A DNA stretch of 64,000 nt from Clostridium sp. MCC353 (GCF_018785315.1 NZ_WQPN01000017.1:1-64000); one strand, 5' to 3'; shown: positions 47,060-55,785, numbered from the stretch's first letter. Notes: generated by a model from the sequence alone, not told the origin. Made by a program: numbers and translations.

Positions 47060-48742
47060 ATGGAACGTGATTTTTATCAGGAGATTACAGATATCTGCAC
47101 CGGATATTTTCATTCCGATGAGACGCTGACAATTTGGGACCTGGCCGACAGGGTGATGAGCCTGGACGGGCTGCCCATGCACTGTCCGCCTCACCATTAT
47201 ATGATACCGGCCGTGATGCTGACAGTTGTGTATAAGATGGAAAACAGGACTGCCCGGCAGCTGGCAGAGGATTTGGAACAGGTGCTGGAACGGGCAAAGA
47301 ATGTGCTGGGCGGTTTTTGCGGGAACTATGGCAACTGCGGAGCTGCTGTGGGCATCGGCATTTTTACCAGCGTTTACCTGAAGGCGGCGCCCAAGACAGA
47401 GGGGAAGAACTGGTCCCTTCCAAACAGAGGGACAGGAAGATGCCTTCTAAAGATCGCAGAGGTGGAAGGCCCCAGGTGCTGCAAGCGCAATACCTATCTG
47501 GCATTTGAAGAGGCGGTGGATTTCCTGGAAGAAGAGCTGGGAATCCATTTGGAAAAAAGGGATAAAGTCATTTGCCGGTTTTATAAAAACAACCGGGAAT
47601 GCAAGCTGAAACAGTGCCCATTCTTCCCAAAAAGCAGGGCTGATTTAGAGGAACAGGAAGCGGTGATCATTGAAGCGGCCAAAGGGGCTGAGGACATCCG
47701 GTGCGAATGTGAGCTGCACCCGTCCAGCATCCAGTATCATGATGAGACGGGAGAGTGGAAAGAGGGGCTGGATGATTTTGCGAAGAAAACCGCAGAGGAA
47801 GAGAATCGTGATATCGATTTGTATCTGATTTCCGGTTTTCTGGGATCGGGCAAAACCACATTGCTGAAAAAGATGCTGTCCGGCATGGGCGGTAAAAAGG
47901 TGGGGGTTCTGGTCAATGAGTTCGGCGGCGTGGGAATCGACGGCACTCTGGTGGAACGGGAGGGCATGCATCTGATCGAGATCAGCAACGGATCCATTTT
48001 CTGCAGCTGCCTGAAGGGAGAATTTGTAAAGACCCTGATCGGGTTTACCAAGCTGGATGTGGACGTCCTCATCGTTGAAAACTCAGGCCTGGCTGATCCG
48101 TCCAGCATCCATACCCTGTTGGATGAGCTGACGGGTAAAATCGAACGTGGATATCATTATAAAGGGGCCATTTGTGTGGTGGATTCCGTATCCTTTACAA
48201 AACATGTGAAGGTGCTGACGCCAATACAGAATCAGATCATTTCCAGCAATTTTATCATTATCAATAAGATTGACCTGGTGAATGAGGTGACTTTGAAGGA
48301 GATACGCGCTGTGATTGAGGAGCTGAATCCCGATGCATTCCGGTATGAAACCATGTTTTCGGATGTGCCGGCGGAGTTTCTGCAGGAACATCTGGAGGAC
48401 AACGGATATGTGGGAGAAACCAGCAACCATCCCTGGAACCGTCCCGCATCCTATGCGCTGGAGTGTGACGGGGATATATCGGAAGAGAAATTAAAGGAAT
48501 TCATCAGCAGCCTTTCGGTTGACATGCTGAGAGGAAAGGGATTTGCTAAGATAGAAAACAAATGGTTCCTTTTTGATTCTACGGCGGATCAGTGGTCGTT
48601 TGAGCCCTATGTGCCTAAGAAAAGGGATCTGATGGTGAGGACAAAGATTGTTCTGATACTGAATGGACACGGGGATTTTAAACAGGAACTGTACCGGCAG
48701 TGGGACAGGATCATGGGGTGCCCGGTTAATATTTATGAATAA
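47060..48742 (+). CDS. DUF5714-CobW (G3E GTPase) fusion protein
   Basis: The 560-residue protein joins two domains. Residues 1-190 match DUF5714 (MHCPPHHYMIPAVMLT, GGFCGNYGNCGAAVGIGIF, GPRCCKRNTYLAFE) with cysteines at 42, 87, 93, 128, 140, 141, 172, 181 and 186. Residues 255-560 are a CobW-type GTPase: GFLGSGKTT at 259-267, VNEFGGVGID, IFCSC (metal-binding CxC) and NKIDL. CobW proteins deliver or insert metals. I infer a role in activating or loading the corrinoid system encoded next. ATG 47060 has AAAGGAGG. Confidence 0.8.
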   Translation: MERDFYQEITDICTGYFHSDETLTIWDLADRVMSLDGLPMHCPPHHYMIPAVMLTVVYKMENRTARQLAEDLEQVLERAKNVLGGFCGNYGNCGAAVGIGIFTSVYLKAAPKTEGKNWSLPNRGTGRCLLKIAEVEGPRCCKRNTYLAFEEAVDFLEEELGIHLEKRDKVICRFYKNNRECKLKQCPFFPKSRADLEEQEAVIIEAAKGAEDIRCECELHPSSIQYHDETGEWKEGLDDFAKKTAEEENRDIDLYLISGFLGSGKTTLLKKMLSGMGGKKVGVLVNEFGGVGIDGTLVEREGMHLIEISNGSIFCSCLKGEFVKTLIGFTKLDVDVLIVENSGLADPSSIHTLLDELTGKIERGYHYKGAICVVDSVSFTKHVKVLTPIQNQIISSNFIIINKIDLVNEVTLKEIRAVIEELNPDAFRYETMFSDVPAEFLQEHLEDNGYVGETSNHPWNRPASYALECDGDISEEKLKEFISSLSVDMLRGKGFAKIENKWFLFDSTADQWSFEPYVPKKRDLMVRTKIVLILNGHGDFKQELYRQWDRIMGCPVNIYE

Positions 48743-48767
48743 TGAAAAATGATGGAGGAGAAAGAAG

Positions 48768-50126
48768 ATGAATCAGAAAGAATTGGTGTTAAACGCCATG
48801 CAGTGCAAAAAAGTGGACAGAATTCCGTGGGTGCCTTTTGTAGGCTGTCATGCGGCCAGCTTAATCGGAGTGGACTGTGAAACATTTTTTAAAAACGAAG
48901 AGGACATTGTTAACGGCGTGTTAAAAGCGGTAGAGCTTTACAATCCCGACGGAATCCCCACCATGTTCGATTTACAGCTTGAAGCCGAGGCCATGGGATG
49001 TAAACTCACCTATGCGAAAGACAACCCACCGGCGGTATCCACCCACATTTTAGAGCAGGGGGCCAGCCTGGAAGACTTAAAGATCCCAACGGAAAATGAC
49101 GGACGCCTTCCCATCGCCCTTGGCGCCACCAGAAGGATCGTGGAAGCGGTAGGGGATAAAATTGCGGTGTACGGCCTGATTACCGGACCATTTACCCTGG
49201 CCCTGCACTTAAAGGGCACCGACATTTTTTACGATATGCTGGATGAGCCGGAAGAGGTGGAAGAGCTCATGGAATTCTGCCAGAAGGTGGCAATTAACAT
49301 GGCGAAAATGTACATAGACGCAGGCGTTGATATCGTGGCCCTGGTGGATCCCATGACCTCTCAGATTTCTCCTGATAATTTCGAGGAATTCGTCAGCCCT
49401 TACGTGACTCCTGTTTTTGATTACATCCATGAAAGGGGAAAACTGGGTTCCATGTTCGTATGCGGCAATGCCAAGAGAAATGTGGAAGCTATGTGTAAAA
49501 TCCATGCGGATAATGTATCCGTGGATGAGAATATCCCGCTGGAATACGTGGTGGATATCTGCCATAAGAACCAGGTTTCTGTGGGCGGCAACATTAAGCT
49601 GACCCTGACTATGCTGTTCGGCACCCCATATGACAACATGCAGGATGCCACCAACTGTATGCAGATCGGCGGCCACGAAGGCTTTATCCTGGCTCCCGGC
49701 TGCGATATGCCGTATGCGACACCGGTTGAAAATGTGCAGGCGGTGACCAAAACGGTTCATGGAGACATTGAAGATATCTTCGAAGGCGGCAACGTGATGG
49801 ACGGCGTAACTTACGAGCTTCCGGATTACCAGGCGGAGGAAAAGGTGATCATCGACTGCATTACGCTGGATTCCGAATCCTGCGCGGCCTGCCAGTATAA
49901 CATGGAGGCAGTGCGTGTGGCGGCGGCTCCGTTAATGGATCAGGTTACGATTATTGAACATAAAATCAAGGAAAAAGAAGGGGTTGCCTGCATGATGAAA
50001 CTGGGAGCCAAGCAGGTTCCCACCATCTGTGTGGACGGCGAAGTGAAGTACGAAAGTATCCTGCCGGATACCCCGGAACTTACAGCCTGTTTTAAGGCTG
50101 CAGTCGACAAGAAAAGAAAGGGCTGA
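48768..50126 (+). CDS. URO-D-family methyltransferase fused to a thioredoxin-like domain
   Basis: The 452-residue protein has an MtaA/CmuA-like URO-D domain (1 to about 345; VLNAMQCKKVDRIPWVPFVG) and a C-terminal thioredoxin-fold domain with CAAC at 372-375 and a likely cis-proline (VPTI) at 418. Possible zinc ligands are C232 (FVCGN) and C312 (PGCDMPYATP). The histidine of the usual HxCG is a Phe here. It probably transfers a methyl group between substrate, corrinoid protein and acceptor. GGAGGAGAAAG precedes the ATG. Confidence 0.82.
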   Translation: MNQKELVLNAMQCKKVDRIPWVPFVGCHAASLIGVDCETFFKNEEDIVNGVLKAVELYNPDGIPTMFDLQLEAEAMGCKLTYAKDNPPAVSTHILEQGASLEDLKIPTENDGRLPIALGATRRIVEAVGDKIAVYGLITGPFTLALHLKGTDIFYDMLDEPEEVEELMEFCQKVAINMAKMYIDAGVDIVALVDPMTSQISPDNFEEFVSPYVTPVFDYIHERGKLGSMFVCGNAKRNVEAMCKIHADNVSVDENIPLEYVVDICHKNQVSVGGNIKLTLTMLFGTPYDNMQDATNCMQIGGHEGFILAPGCDMPYATPVENVQAVTKTVHGDIEDIFEGGNVMDGVTYELPDYQAEEKVIIDCITLDSESCAACQYNMEAVRVAAAPLMDQVTIIEHKIKEKEGVACMMKLGAKQVPTICVDGEVKYESILPDTPELTACFKAAVDKKRKG

Positions 50127-50131
50127 GCATT

Positions 50132-50452
50132 ATGACGAAAGTAAAAATTAATCCGGGTATCTGCGGTCTGGTCACAACCGTGACCGCGGAGTCGGAGGAC
50201 CAGCAGGAAGTTACAGTAACCGTGAAATCAGGCTGCGAAAGCATCAGGAAGATGTTTGAGGATTTGGGAAATACGTTTGATGCCTTTGACGTATGCCTGG
50301 CCAAACCCGGGGCAGGGGATCTCTATGAGTATGCCGCTGAACATTTCCCAGGACACGCGTCCTGCCCGGCGGTTGCCGGAATCATTAAGTGCATGGAAGT
50401 GGAATGCAGGCTGGCGCTTCCAGCCGCAGCTACCATTGAATTTGAGAAATAA
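50132..50452 (+). CDS. DUF6951 small cysteine-rich protein
   Basis: The 106-residue protein (KINPGICGLVTTVTAESEDQ) has six cysteines at 11, 35, 55, 78, 87 and 92 and matches DUF6951, found beside URO-D methyltransferases. The cysteine pattern suggests metal or iron-sulfur binding. It starts 5 bp after the methyltransferase stop, so translation is coupled. I know of no tested function. Confidence 0.78.
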   Translation: MTKVKINPGICGLVTTVTAESEDQQEVTVTVKSGCESIRKMFEDLGNTFDAFDVCLAKPGAGDLYEYAAEHFPGHASCPAVAGIIKCMEVECRLALPAAATIEFEK

Positions 50453-50462
50453 ATAAGGGATG

Positions 50463-50494
50463 GGAGGGAGGTGCGGCGACACCTCCCTTTCTGT
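50463..50494 (+). terminator. Terminator-like hairpin after the DUF6951 gene
   Basis: GGGAGGGAGGTG and CACCTCCCTTTC pair around GCGGCGA (approximately 50463-50490), followed by TTTCTGTTA. The T run is short. Confidence 0.55.
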
Positions 50495-50551
50495 TACAGA
50501 CCGTTATGTTTTATGAATTATGGATGTTAAGTTGTTGGGAGATATGGTATA

Positions 50552-50803
50552 ATGGCCGCAGAGCGGGCATTATACCTGCGCATGCCGGTTTCTGCGTTCG
50601 CCGCAGAAAGCCGGGCGCTGGAATCGGCCGGAGGCTGCTATAGGCGCTTTGCGGCTATGGCATAATGGGCGCAGAGCGGGCATTATACCTGCGCATGCCG
50701 GTTTCTGCGCTCGCCGCAGAAAGCCGGGCGCTGGAATCGGCCGGAGGCTGCTATAGGCGCTTGCGGCTATGGCATAATGGCCGCAGAGCGGGCATTATAC
50801 CTG
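50552..50803 (+). repeat. 112-113-bp direct tandem repeat upstream of cobT
   Basis: Two full units begin at 50552 and 50665 and a 27-bp third unit at 50777. Each contains a GC-rich hairpin (CCGGTTTCTGCG/CGCAGAAAGCCGG). The two full units differ at few positions. It is not a cobalamin riboswitch: no B12 box is seen. The rest of the 50453-50833 gap holds only a small hairpin-like stretch GGGAGGTG/CACCTCCC (50463-50487) that may be a terminator. Confidence 0.8.
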
Positions 50804-50833
50804 TGGAAAAGGGAAGTTAAAAAGGAGCAGGAT

Positions 50834-51916
50834 ATGGATCGAATGACGGAATTAGAACAATTATGCGGGCTGATTAAGCCGCTGAATCAGGAAATCCTGC
50901 GGGTGAGCAAAGCCCACTGGGATAATATAGCAAAGCCCCTGGACGGGCTGGGGCTGCTGGAACAGATGATTACTAAGATAGCCGGAATCCAAAACCAGGA
51001 GATGGTTTCATTGGAGAAAAAGGCGGTTGTGGTTATGTGCAGTGACAACGGCGTGGTGGCCGAAGGGGTGACCCAGACGGACAGCAGCGTGACGGCAGTG
51101 GTCTCTGAGAACTTTGCCAGAGGGATTGCCAGTGTAAACAGGATGGCCGCTGTGGCGGGAGCTGACGTGATACCGGTGGATATCGGCATTAACCGGGACG
51201 TAAAAGAACCGGGAATCAGGAACTGCAAAATCGCCTATGGCACAAAAAACCTGGCCAAAGAACCGGCCATGACGAGAGAAGAGGCCCTTCAGGGAATTTT
51301 AACAGGAATTCATCTTGTGCGGGAACTGAAAGAGAGCGGATACCGGATTCTGGGCACCGGTGAGATGGGGATTGGAAATACTACCACCAGCAGCGCCATT
51401 GCCTCTGTGATGTTAAACCTGCCCCCCGAACAGGTGACGGGAAAAGGCGCAGGCCTTTCAAAAGAAGGGATTATAAGGAAGATAAATGTGATCAAAGAGG
51501 CCATAGCGCTCCACCATCCGGATCCGGCGGCCCCCATTGAAGTGCTGGCTGACCTGGGCGGTTTTGATATCGCGGGAATGACCGGTTTGTTCTTGGGCGG
51601 AGCCATTTACCGGATTCCTGTGGTCATAGACGGCCTTATTTCCTCCATCGCCGCCCTGCTGGCAAAGAGGATCTGCCCTGAGGCTGTCGGATATATGCTG
51701 CCGTCCCATATGAGCAAGGAACCGTCCAGTGAACGGATTATGGAAGAACTGGGGCTCAGACCCCTCATTTTGGGGAATCTGGCGTTGGGAGAAGGAACGG
51801 GGACAGTGCTCTTGTTCCCCATGCTGGATATGGCCAATGAGGTATACCTGGAAAACAGCACATTTGAAACAATTAATATAGAAGCTTATAAAAAGTTTGA
51901 AGGAGACGAGCAGTGA
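50834..51916 (+). CDS. cobT: Nicotinate-nucleotide--dimethylbenzimidazole phosphoribosyltransferase
   Basis: The 360-residue enzyme shows the CobT motifs (VMCSDNGVVAEGVTQTDSS, GEMGIGNTTTSSAI, ADLGGFDIAGMTGLFLGGA). It makes alpha-ribazole phosphate or related nucleotides for the corrinoid lower ligand. ATG 50834 (MDRMTELEQ) with AAAGGAG is the true start; the longer frame to 50777 runs into the tandem repeat. It overlaps hemL by one base. Confidence 0.92.
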   Translation: MDRMTELEQLCGLIKPLNQEILRVSKAHWDNIAKPLDGLGLLEQMITKIAGIQNQEMVSLEKKAVVVMCSDNGVVAEGVTQTDSSVTAVVSENFARGIASVNRMAAVAGADVIPVDIGINRDVKEPGIRNCKIAYGTKNLAKEPAMTREEALQGILTGIHLVRELKESGYRILGTGEMGIGNTTTSSAIASVMLNLPPEQVTGKGAGLSKEGIIRKINVIKEAIALHHPDPAAPIEVLADLGGFDIAGMTGLFLGGAIYRIPVVIDGLISSIAALLAKRICPEAVGYMLPSHMSKEPSSERIMEELGLRPLILGNLALGEGTGTVLLFPMLDMANEVYLENSTFETINIEAYKKFEGDEQ

Positions 51917-53193
51917 TGAGAACAGAAGAATCAAAGCGGTTATTTGAAGCGTCCAGACAGAGGATTCCGGGTGGCGTGAACAGTCCGGTGCGCGCTTTTG
52001 GATCCGTTGGAAGAACTCCGTTATTTATTGATCATGCAAAAGGCAGCCGCATCACGGATGTGGATGGAAATGAATATATTGACTATGTCTGTTCCTGGGG
52101 CCCTGGAATTCTGGGACATGCCCATCCGGAAGTGATCGAAGCGGTGAAAGAAGCCTGTGAGAAGGGGTTAACCTACGGAGCGCCTACCAAAAAGGAGCTG
52201 GTGCTGGCGGAAATGATCTGTGAGGCGATGCCTTCTGTGGAAAAAGTGAGGCTGGTCAGTTCCGGTACGGAAGCGGTCATGAGCGCAATCCGCACGGCCC
52301 GCGGGTATACGGGCAGGGATCTGATCATCAAATTCAAGGGCAACTACCACGGCCATTCCGACGGCCTTCTGGTAAAGGCTGGTTCTGCCGCCCTCACCAC
52401 GGCGGTTCCGGACAGCAGCGGCGTTCCGGCTTCCTATACTCAGAATACCCTGGTGGCCCTTTACAATGATAAGGATTCAGTCAGAGAGCTGATGGAAACT
52501 TACAAAGGCCAGGTGGCTGCCATTATCGTGGAGCCGGTGGCTGCCAACATGGGGGTAGTCCTTCCGCAGGACGGGTTCCTGGAATTTCTGCGGGAAATCA
52601 CGCTGGAATATGGCACAGTTTTGATTTTCGACGAGGTGATTACCGGGTTCCGTCTCGGATATGGCGGGGCCCAGGATTATTATAAGATTAAGCCGGACAT
52701 GACTACTTTGGGCAAGATCATCGGCGGCGGAATGCCCATGGCCGCTTACGGCGGCAAAAAGGAAATCATGGACATGGTTTCACCGGTGGGGCCTGTATAC
52801 CAGGCTGGTACCCTATCAGGCAATCCCATTGCCACCACTGCGGGTATCAAAACGCTGGAGATATTGAAAGCACACCCGGAATATTACACCGGAATAGAAC
52901 AGAAAGCCAAAACTCTTGCAGAGGCCCTGAGGAAACGGGGAGAACTGAAAAATGGAGGGAATCTGTGCGTAAACCAGGTGGGATCACTGCTGTGTGCATT
53001 TTTCACGGGAAAAATGGTGACGGACTACGAAAGCGCCACCTCTTCGGATACACAGGCATATGCGGAGTATTTCGGAGCGCTTTTGGAACATGGTATCTAT
53101 GTGGCGCCGTCTCAGTTTGAGGCCATGTTTGTATCGGCCGCTCACAGCGATGAAGACATTAAAAAAACCTGTGAGGTCATTTTACAGGCGTAA
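51916..53193 (+). CDS. hemL: Glutamate-1-semialdehyde 2,1-aminomutase
   Basis: The 425-residue class III aminotransferase-fold enzyme has the HemL start (SRQRIPGGVNSPVRAF), PLP lysine K267 (TTLGKIIGGGMP) and FDEVITGFR. It forms 5-aminolevulinate, the tetrapyrrole precursor. ATG 51916 shares a base with the cobT stop. With hemA next, it supplies the front end of corrinoid synthesis inside a methyl-transfer cluster. Confidence 0.94.
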   Translation: MRTEESKRLFEASRQRIPGGVNSPVRAFGSVGRTPLFIDHAKGSRITDVDGNEYIDYVCSWGPGILGHAHPEVIEAVKEACEKGLTYGAPTKKELVLAEMICEAMPSVEKVRLVSSGTEAVMSAIRTARGYTGRDLIIKFKGNYHGHSDGLLVKAGSAALTTAVPDSSGVPASYTQNTLVALYNDKDSVRELMETYKGQVAAIIVEPVAANMGVVLPQDGFLEFLREITLEYGTVLIFDEVITGFRLGYGGAQDYYKIKPDMTTLGKIIGGGMPMAAYGGKKEIMDMVSPVGPVYQAGTLSGNPIATTAGIKTLEILKAHPEYYTGIEQKAKTLAEALRKRGELKNGGNLCVNQVGSLLCAFFTGKMVTDYESATSSDTQAYAEYFGALLEHGIYVAPSQFEAMFVSAAHSDEDIKKTCEVILQA

Positions 53194-53205
53194 AGCGAGG
53201 CTGTT

Positions 53206-54405
53206 ATGGGAGTACAATTATTAAGTGTCAGTTATAAAACAACGCCCATTGAGATCCGGTCCCTGTTCGCGTTTAATGAGGAACAGCAGGAAAGGATTCT
53301 GGACGGGCTTTGCGGCCATGAATCCATAGAAGAGGCGGTGGTATTATCCACCTGCAACCGGATGGAAGTGTACTGCTATTCCAACGATAGGGCGGATGCA
53401 TCAAAGGTATTTGAGCAGATGCTGGAAACGGTGGCGGAAACGGCGGGGGCAGGGCAGGTGGAAAACCTGAGGGATTATATTCTGTTATATCAGGATCATA
53501 AAGCCATGCATCATCTGTTCCGGGTGGCGGCCGGCCTGGATTCCATGGTGATCGGGGAAGATCAGATCCTGGGGCAGGTTAAACACGCCCATGAGTTTTC
53601 CCATGTCAGGAACCGGTGCAGCACTTACTTAAACACGCTGTTTCGATACGCGGTTACCTGTTCCAAGAAAATCAAGACAGATACGGTTCTGTCCAAGACC
53701 AGCATTTCCACGGCAACCCTGGCCATTAAAGCCGCGGAGCATGAACTGGGCAGCCTTCAGGATAAAAAGATGATGATCATAGGGGCTTCCGGCAAGATCG
53801 GCGGCATTGTGCTCAAAAATGCGGGCTGTATAAAAGGCCTTTCCATCTGCGTCACCAGCCGGAATCATTTGCCTGGAATGACGGGAGGAGGACATATCAG
53901 CTATGAAGTCATTTCCTATGATGAAAGATATTCTTACATGGACGAAATGGACATCATCATCAGCGCCACGTCCAGCCCTCATTACACCGTCACCAAAAAT
54001 CATTTTGAAAAATGCATGAAGACGGACAAACGAAGAGTATTCGTTGATCTGGCGGTTCCCATGGATATTGAAAAGGCAGTGGGGGACTTAAAAGGAGTCA
54101 GATACTTTAATATAGAAGATATGAAGGAACTGGCAAGGCAGAACAACGAGAAAAAGCAGGCGGATATCAAGGCGGCGGACAAGATTCTGGATGAATACGA
54201 GGACCAGTTTTCCAGGTGGCTTCTGTTCCAGACCCACCGTTCCCAGATGGACCGTTTAAAATGTGATATGATGGAGGACGCGGGAGAAAAGGGCATCGAC
54301 ACAGCCATTAACCACCTCTTTTATAAGATAAGGGAAATGGGCAGTTTAGGGGAAGTGGAGGCATTTATGTCCGTAATATCTAAAATAAATGCGGAATTGC
54401 AGTAA
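53206..54405 (+). CDS. hemA: Glutamyl-tRNA reductase
   Basis: The 399-residue protein has catalytic C50 (LSTCNRMEVY), HLFRVAAGLDSMVIGEDQI and an NADP-binding segment IIGASGKIGGIVLKN (GxGxxG with Ser in place of the usual Gly at position two). It reduces glutamyl-tRNA to the semialdehyde used by HemL. It follows hemL by 12 bp. A HemA-HemL pair next to cobT is unusual outside cobalamin operons. Confidence 0.93.
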   Translation: MGVQLLSVSYKTTPIEIRSLFAFNEEQQERILDGLCGHESIEEAVVLSTCNRMEVYCYSNDRADASKVFEQMLETVAETAGAGQVENLRDYILLYQDHKAMHHLFRVAAGLDSMVIGEDQILGQVKHAHEFSHVRNRCSTYLNTLFRYAVTCSKKIKTDTVLSKTSISTATLAIKAAEHELGSLQDKKMMIIGASGKIGGIVLKNAGCIKGLSICVTSRNHLPGMTGGGHISYEVISYDERYSYMDEMDIIISATSSPHYTVTKNHFEKCMKTDKRRVFVDLAVPMDIEKAVGDLKGVRYFNIEDMKELARQNNEKKQADIKAADKILDEYEDQFSRWLLFQTHRSQMDRLKCDMMEDAGEKGIDTAINHLFYKIREMGSLGEVEAFMSVISKINAELQ

Positions 54406-54528
54406 GATTCTAAAAGAAATACAATTACTCCAAAAAAAGTACAAAATTCTGCCGGAACAATTTCTTATACTAATATACAGATAAAAGATAGAACCGCATA
54501 GGGTGTAGATGATGAGGAGGATATAGCA

Positions 54529-55167
54529 ATGGCAATTATCGAAGAGATTTCTGAGTTTCTGCAAAAAGGAAGAGCAAAAAATGTTAAGGTTTTAGTACAG
54601 CAGGCATTGGACGAGGGTGTGGATCCAAAAGCAATTTTGAACGACGGACTGCTTTCCGGAATGATGATTATCGGTGAAAAATTTAAAAACAATGAAGTTT
54701 TCGTACCGGAAGTTTTAGTAGCGGCAAGAGCCATGAACGCAGGCATCGCAATTCTGGAACCAAAACTGATCGAAGTGGGCAATGAACCGGTTGGAAAAGC
54801 CGTAATCGGTACTGTAAAAGGCGATCTCCATGATATCGGCAAAAACCTGGTTGTTATGATGCTCAGAGGAGCAGGATTCGAAATCTACGATGTGGGCGTT
54901 GATATTGAAAGCGATACGTTCATCGACAAGGCAGAAGAAGTTGGAGCGGATATCATCTGCATGTCAGCGCTTCTGACCACCACAATGCCGAATATGAAGG
55001 ATGTTATCGATGAATTAAACGCCAGAGGACTTCGCGATAAATATGTAGTTATGGTAGGCGGAGCGCCTGTAAACGAAAGCTTCGCAAAACAGATTGGAGC
55101 GGACTATTATACTCCCGATGCGGCTACCTGTGCGGATGTTGCAAAGCAGGCGGTGCTTTCACGGTAA
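54529..55167 (+). CDS. Corrinoid (B12-binding) methyl carrier protein
   Basis: The 212-residue protein has the two-domain form of MtaC/MtbC/MttC: an N-terminal helical cap (1 to about 85) and a C-terminal B12-binding domain with GDLHDIGKN (D99-x-H101-x-x-G104, the lower-axial histidine) and the late GGAPVNESFA motif. It carries the methyl group between methyltransferases. The codon use looks like a highly expressed gene. It is preceded by a 123-bp gap, so it may have its own promoter. A fold-back element starts 23 nt after the stop. Confidence 0.92.
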   Translation: MAIIEEISEFLQKGRAKNVKVLVQQALDEGVDPKAILNDGLLSGMMIIGEKFKNNEVFVPEVLVAARAMNAGIAILEPKLIEVGNEPVGKAVIGTVKGDLHDIGKNLVVMMLRGAGFEIYDVGVDIESDTFIDKAEEVGADIICMSALLTTTMPNMKDVIDELNARGLRDKYVVMVGGAPVNESFAKQIGADYYTPDAATCADVAKQAVLSR

Positions 55168-55188
55168 ATAAAGGGTGACTCTCCTTTT

Positions 55189-55531
55189 TATTAATTGGCG
55201 GGTGTAACGCCATGAAGAAGGGGAAGCTGGGGCGGTCAGCCGCGGATGATAGGAATTGGGGGACGGATTCCGACCCTAAGAAATACTAGGGCTTCAAGAA
55301 CGAAAAAAGACAGGGCGGTGCCCATTCACGGTGAACTCTTTATGGGACTTCACCGTTCAGTGGGCACCTCAGAAACTGATTCGGTTTTCAGTTTCTGCCT
55401 GTCTTTTTTCGCCCTTGAAGCCCAAGTATTTCTAAGGGTCTGCATACGCCCCCAATTCCTATCATCCGCGGCTGACCGCCCCAGCTTCCCCTTCTTCATG
55501 GCTGTGTATGGGGGCGCTAATGATAAAAAAG
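55189..55531 (+). repeat. Fold-back element copy D with three-way-junction core
   Basis: End box TTAATTGGCGGGTGTAACGC (55191-55210) is followed by a 54-bp perfect arm (55209-55262 with 55449-55502), an imperfect inner arm (to 55314 and from 55398) and an 83-nt core (55315-55397). The core forms two hairpins: GGTGCCC...GGGCACC and CAGAAACTGA...TCAGTTTCTG. The far end reads GCTAATGATAAAAAA (55516-55530). A spurious open frame crosses it. Confidence 0.88.
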
Positions 55532-55567
55532 ACTTTGTAATTGAGATGATGGGGGAATTTACATGAA

Positions 55568-55782
55568 GCGTGAAGGGATTTTTGAAAATGCCTTGAGGGT
55601 TGATAGTAAAGCGTGAAGGGATTTTTGAAAATGCTTTGAGGGTTAATAGTAAAGCGTGAAGGGATTTTTGAAAATGCTTTGAGGGTTAATAGTAAAATGT
55701 GAAGGGATTTTCGAAAATGCTTTAAGGTTTAATAGTAAAATGTGAAGGGATTTTCGAAAATGCCTTGAGGGTTGATGTAAAA
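55568..55782 (+). repeat. 43-bp tandem repeat, five units
   Basis: Units start at 55568, 55611, 55654, 55697 and 55740, each close to GCGTGAAGGGATTTTTGAAA followed by ATGCYTTGAGGGTTRATAGTAAA. There are no unique spacers, so it is not CRISPR. Units 4-5 differ together (ATGTGAAGGG, TTTTCGAAAATG), suggesting stepwise duplication. It fills the space between fold-back copies D and C. Confidence 0.9.
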
Positions 55783-55785
55783 AAA

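Noticed and set aside
50552-50803. Possible cobalamin riboswitch before cobT
   Set aside because: No B12 box or conserved core is visible; the region is a direct tandem repeat.
50777-50833. Upstream-extended start of cobT
   Set aside because: The extension lies in the tandem repeat; ATG 50834 has AAAGGAG and fits the family.
55246-55566. 106-codon open frame crossing fold-back copy D
   Set aside because: It runs through the inverted repeat, has no ribosome site, and its translation shows no family pattern.
55568-55782. Possible CRISPR array
   Set aside because: Units are contiguous with no unique spacers, and no cas gene is present.
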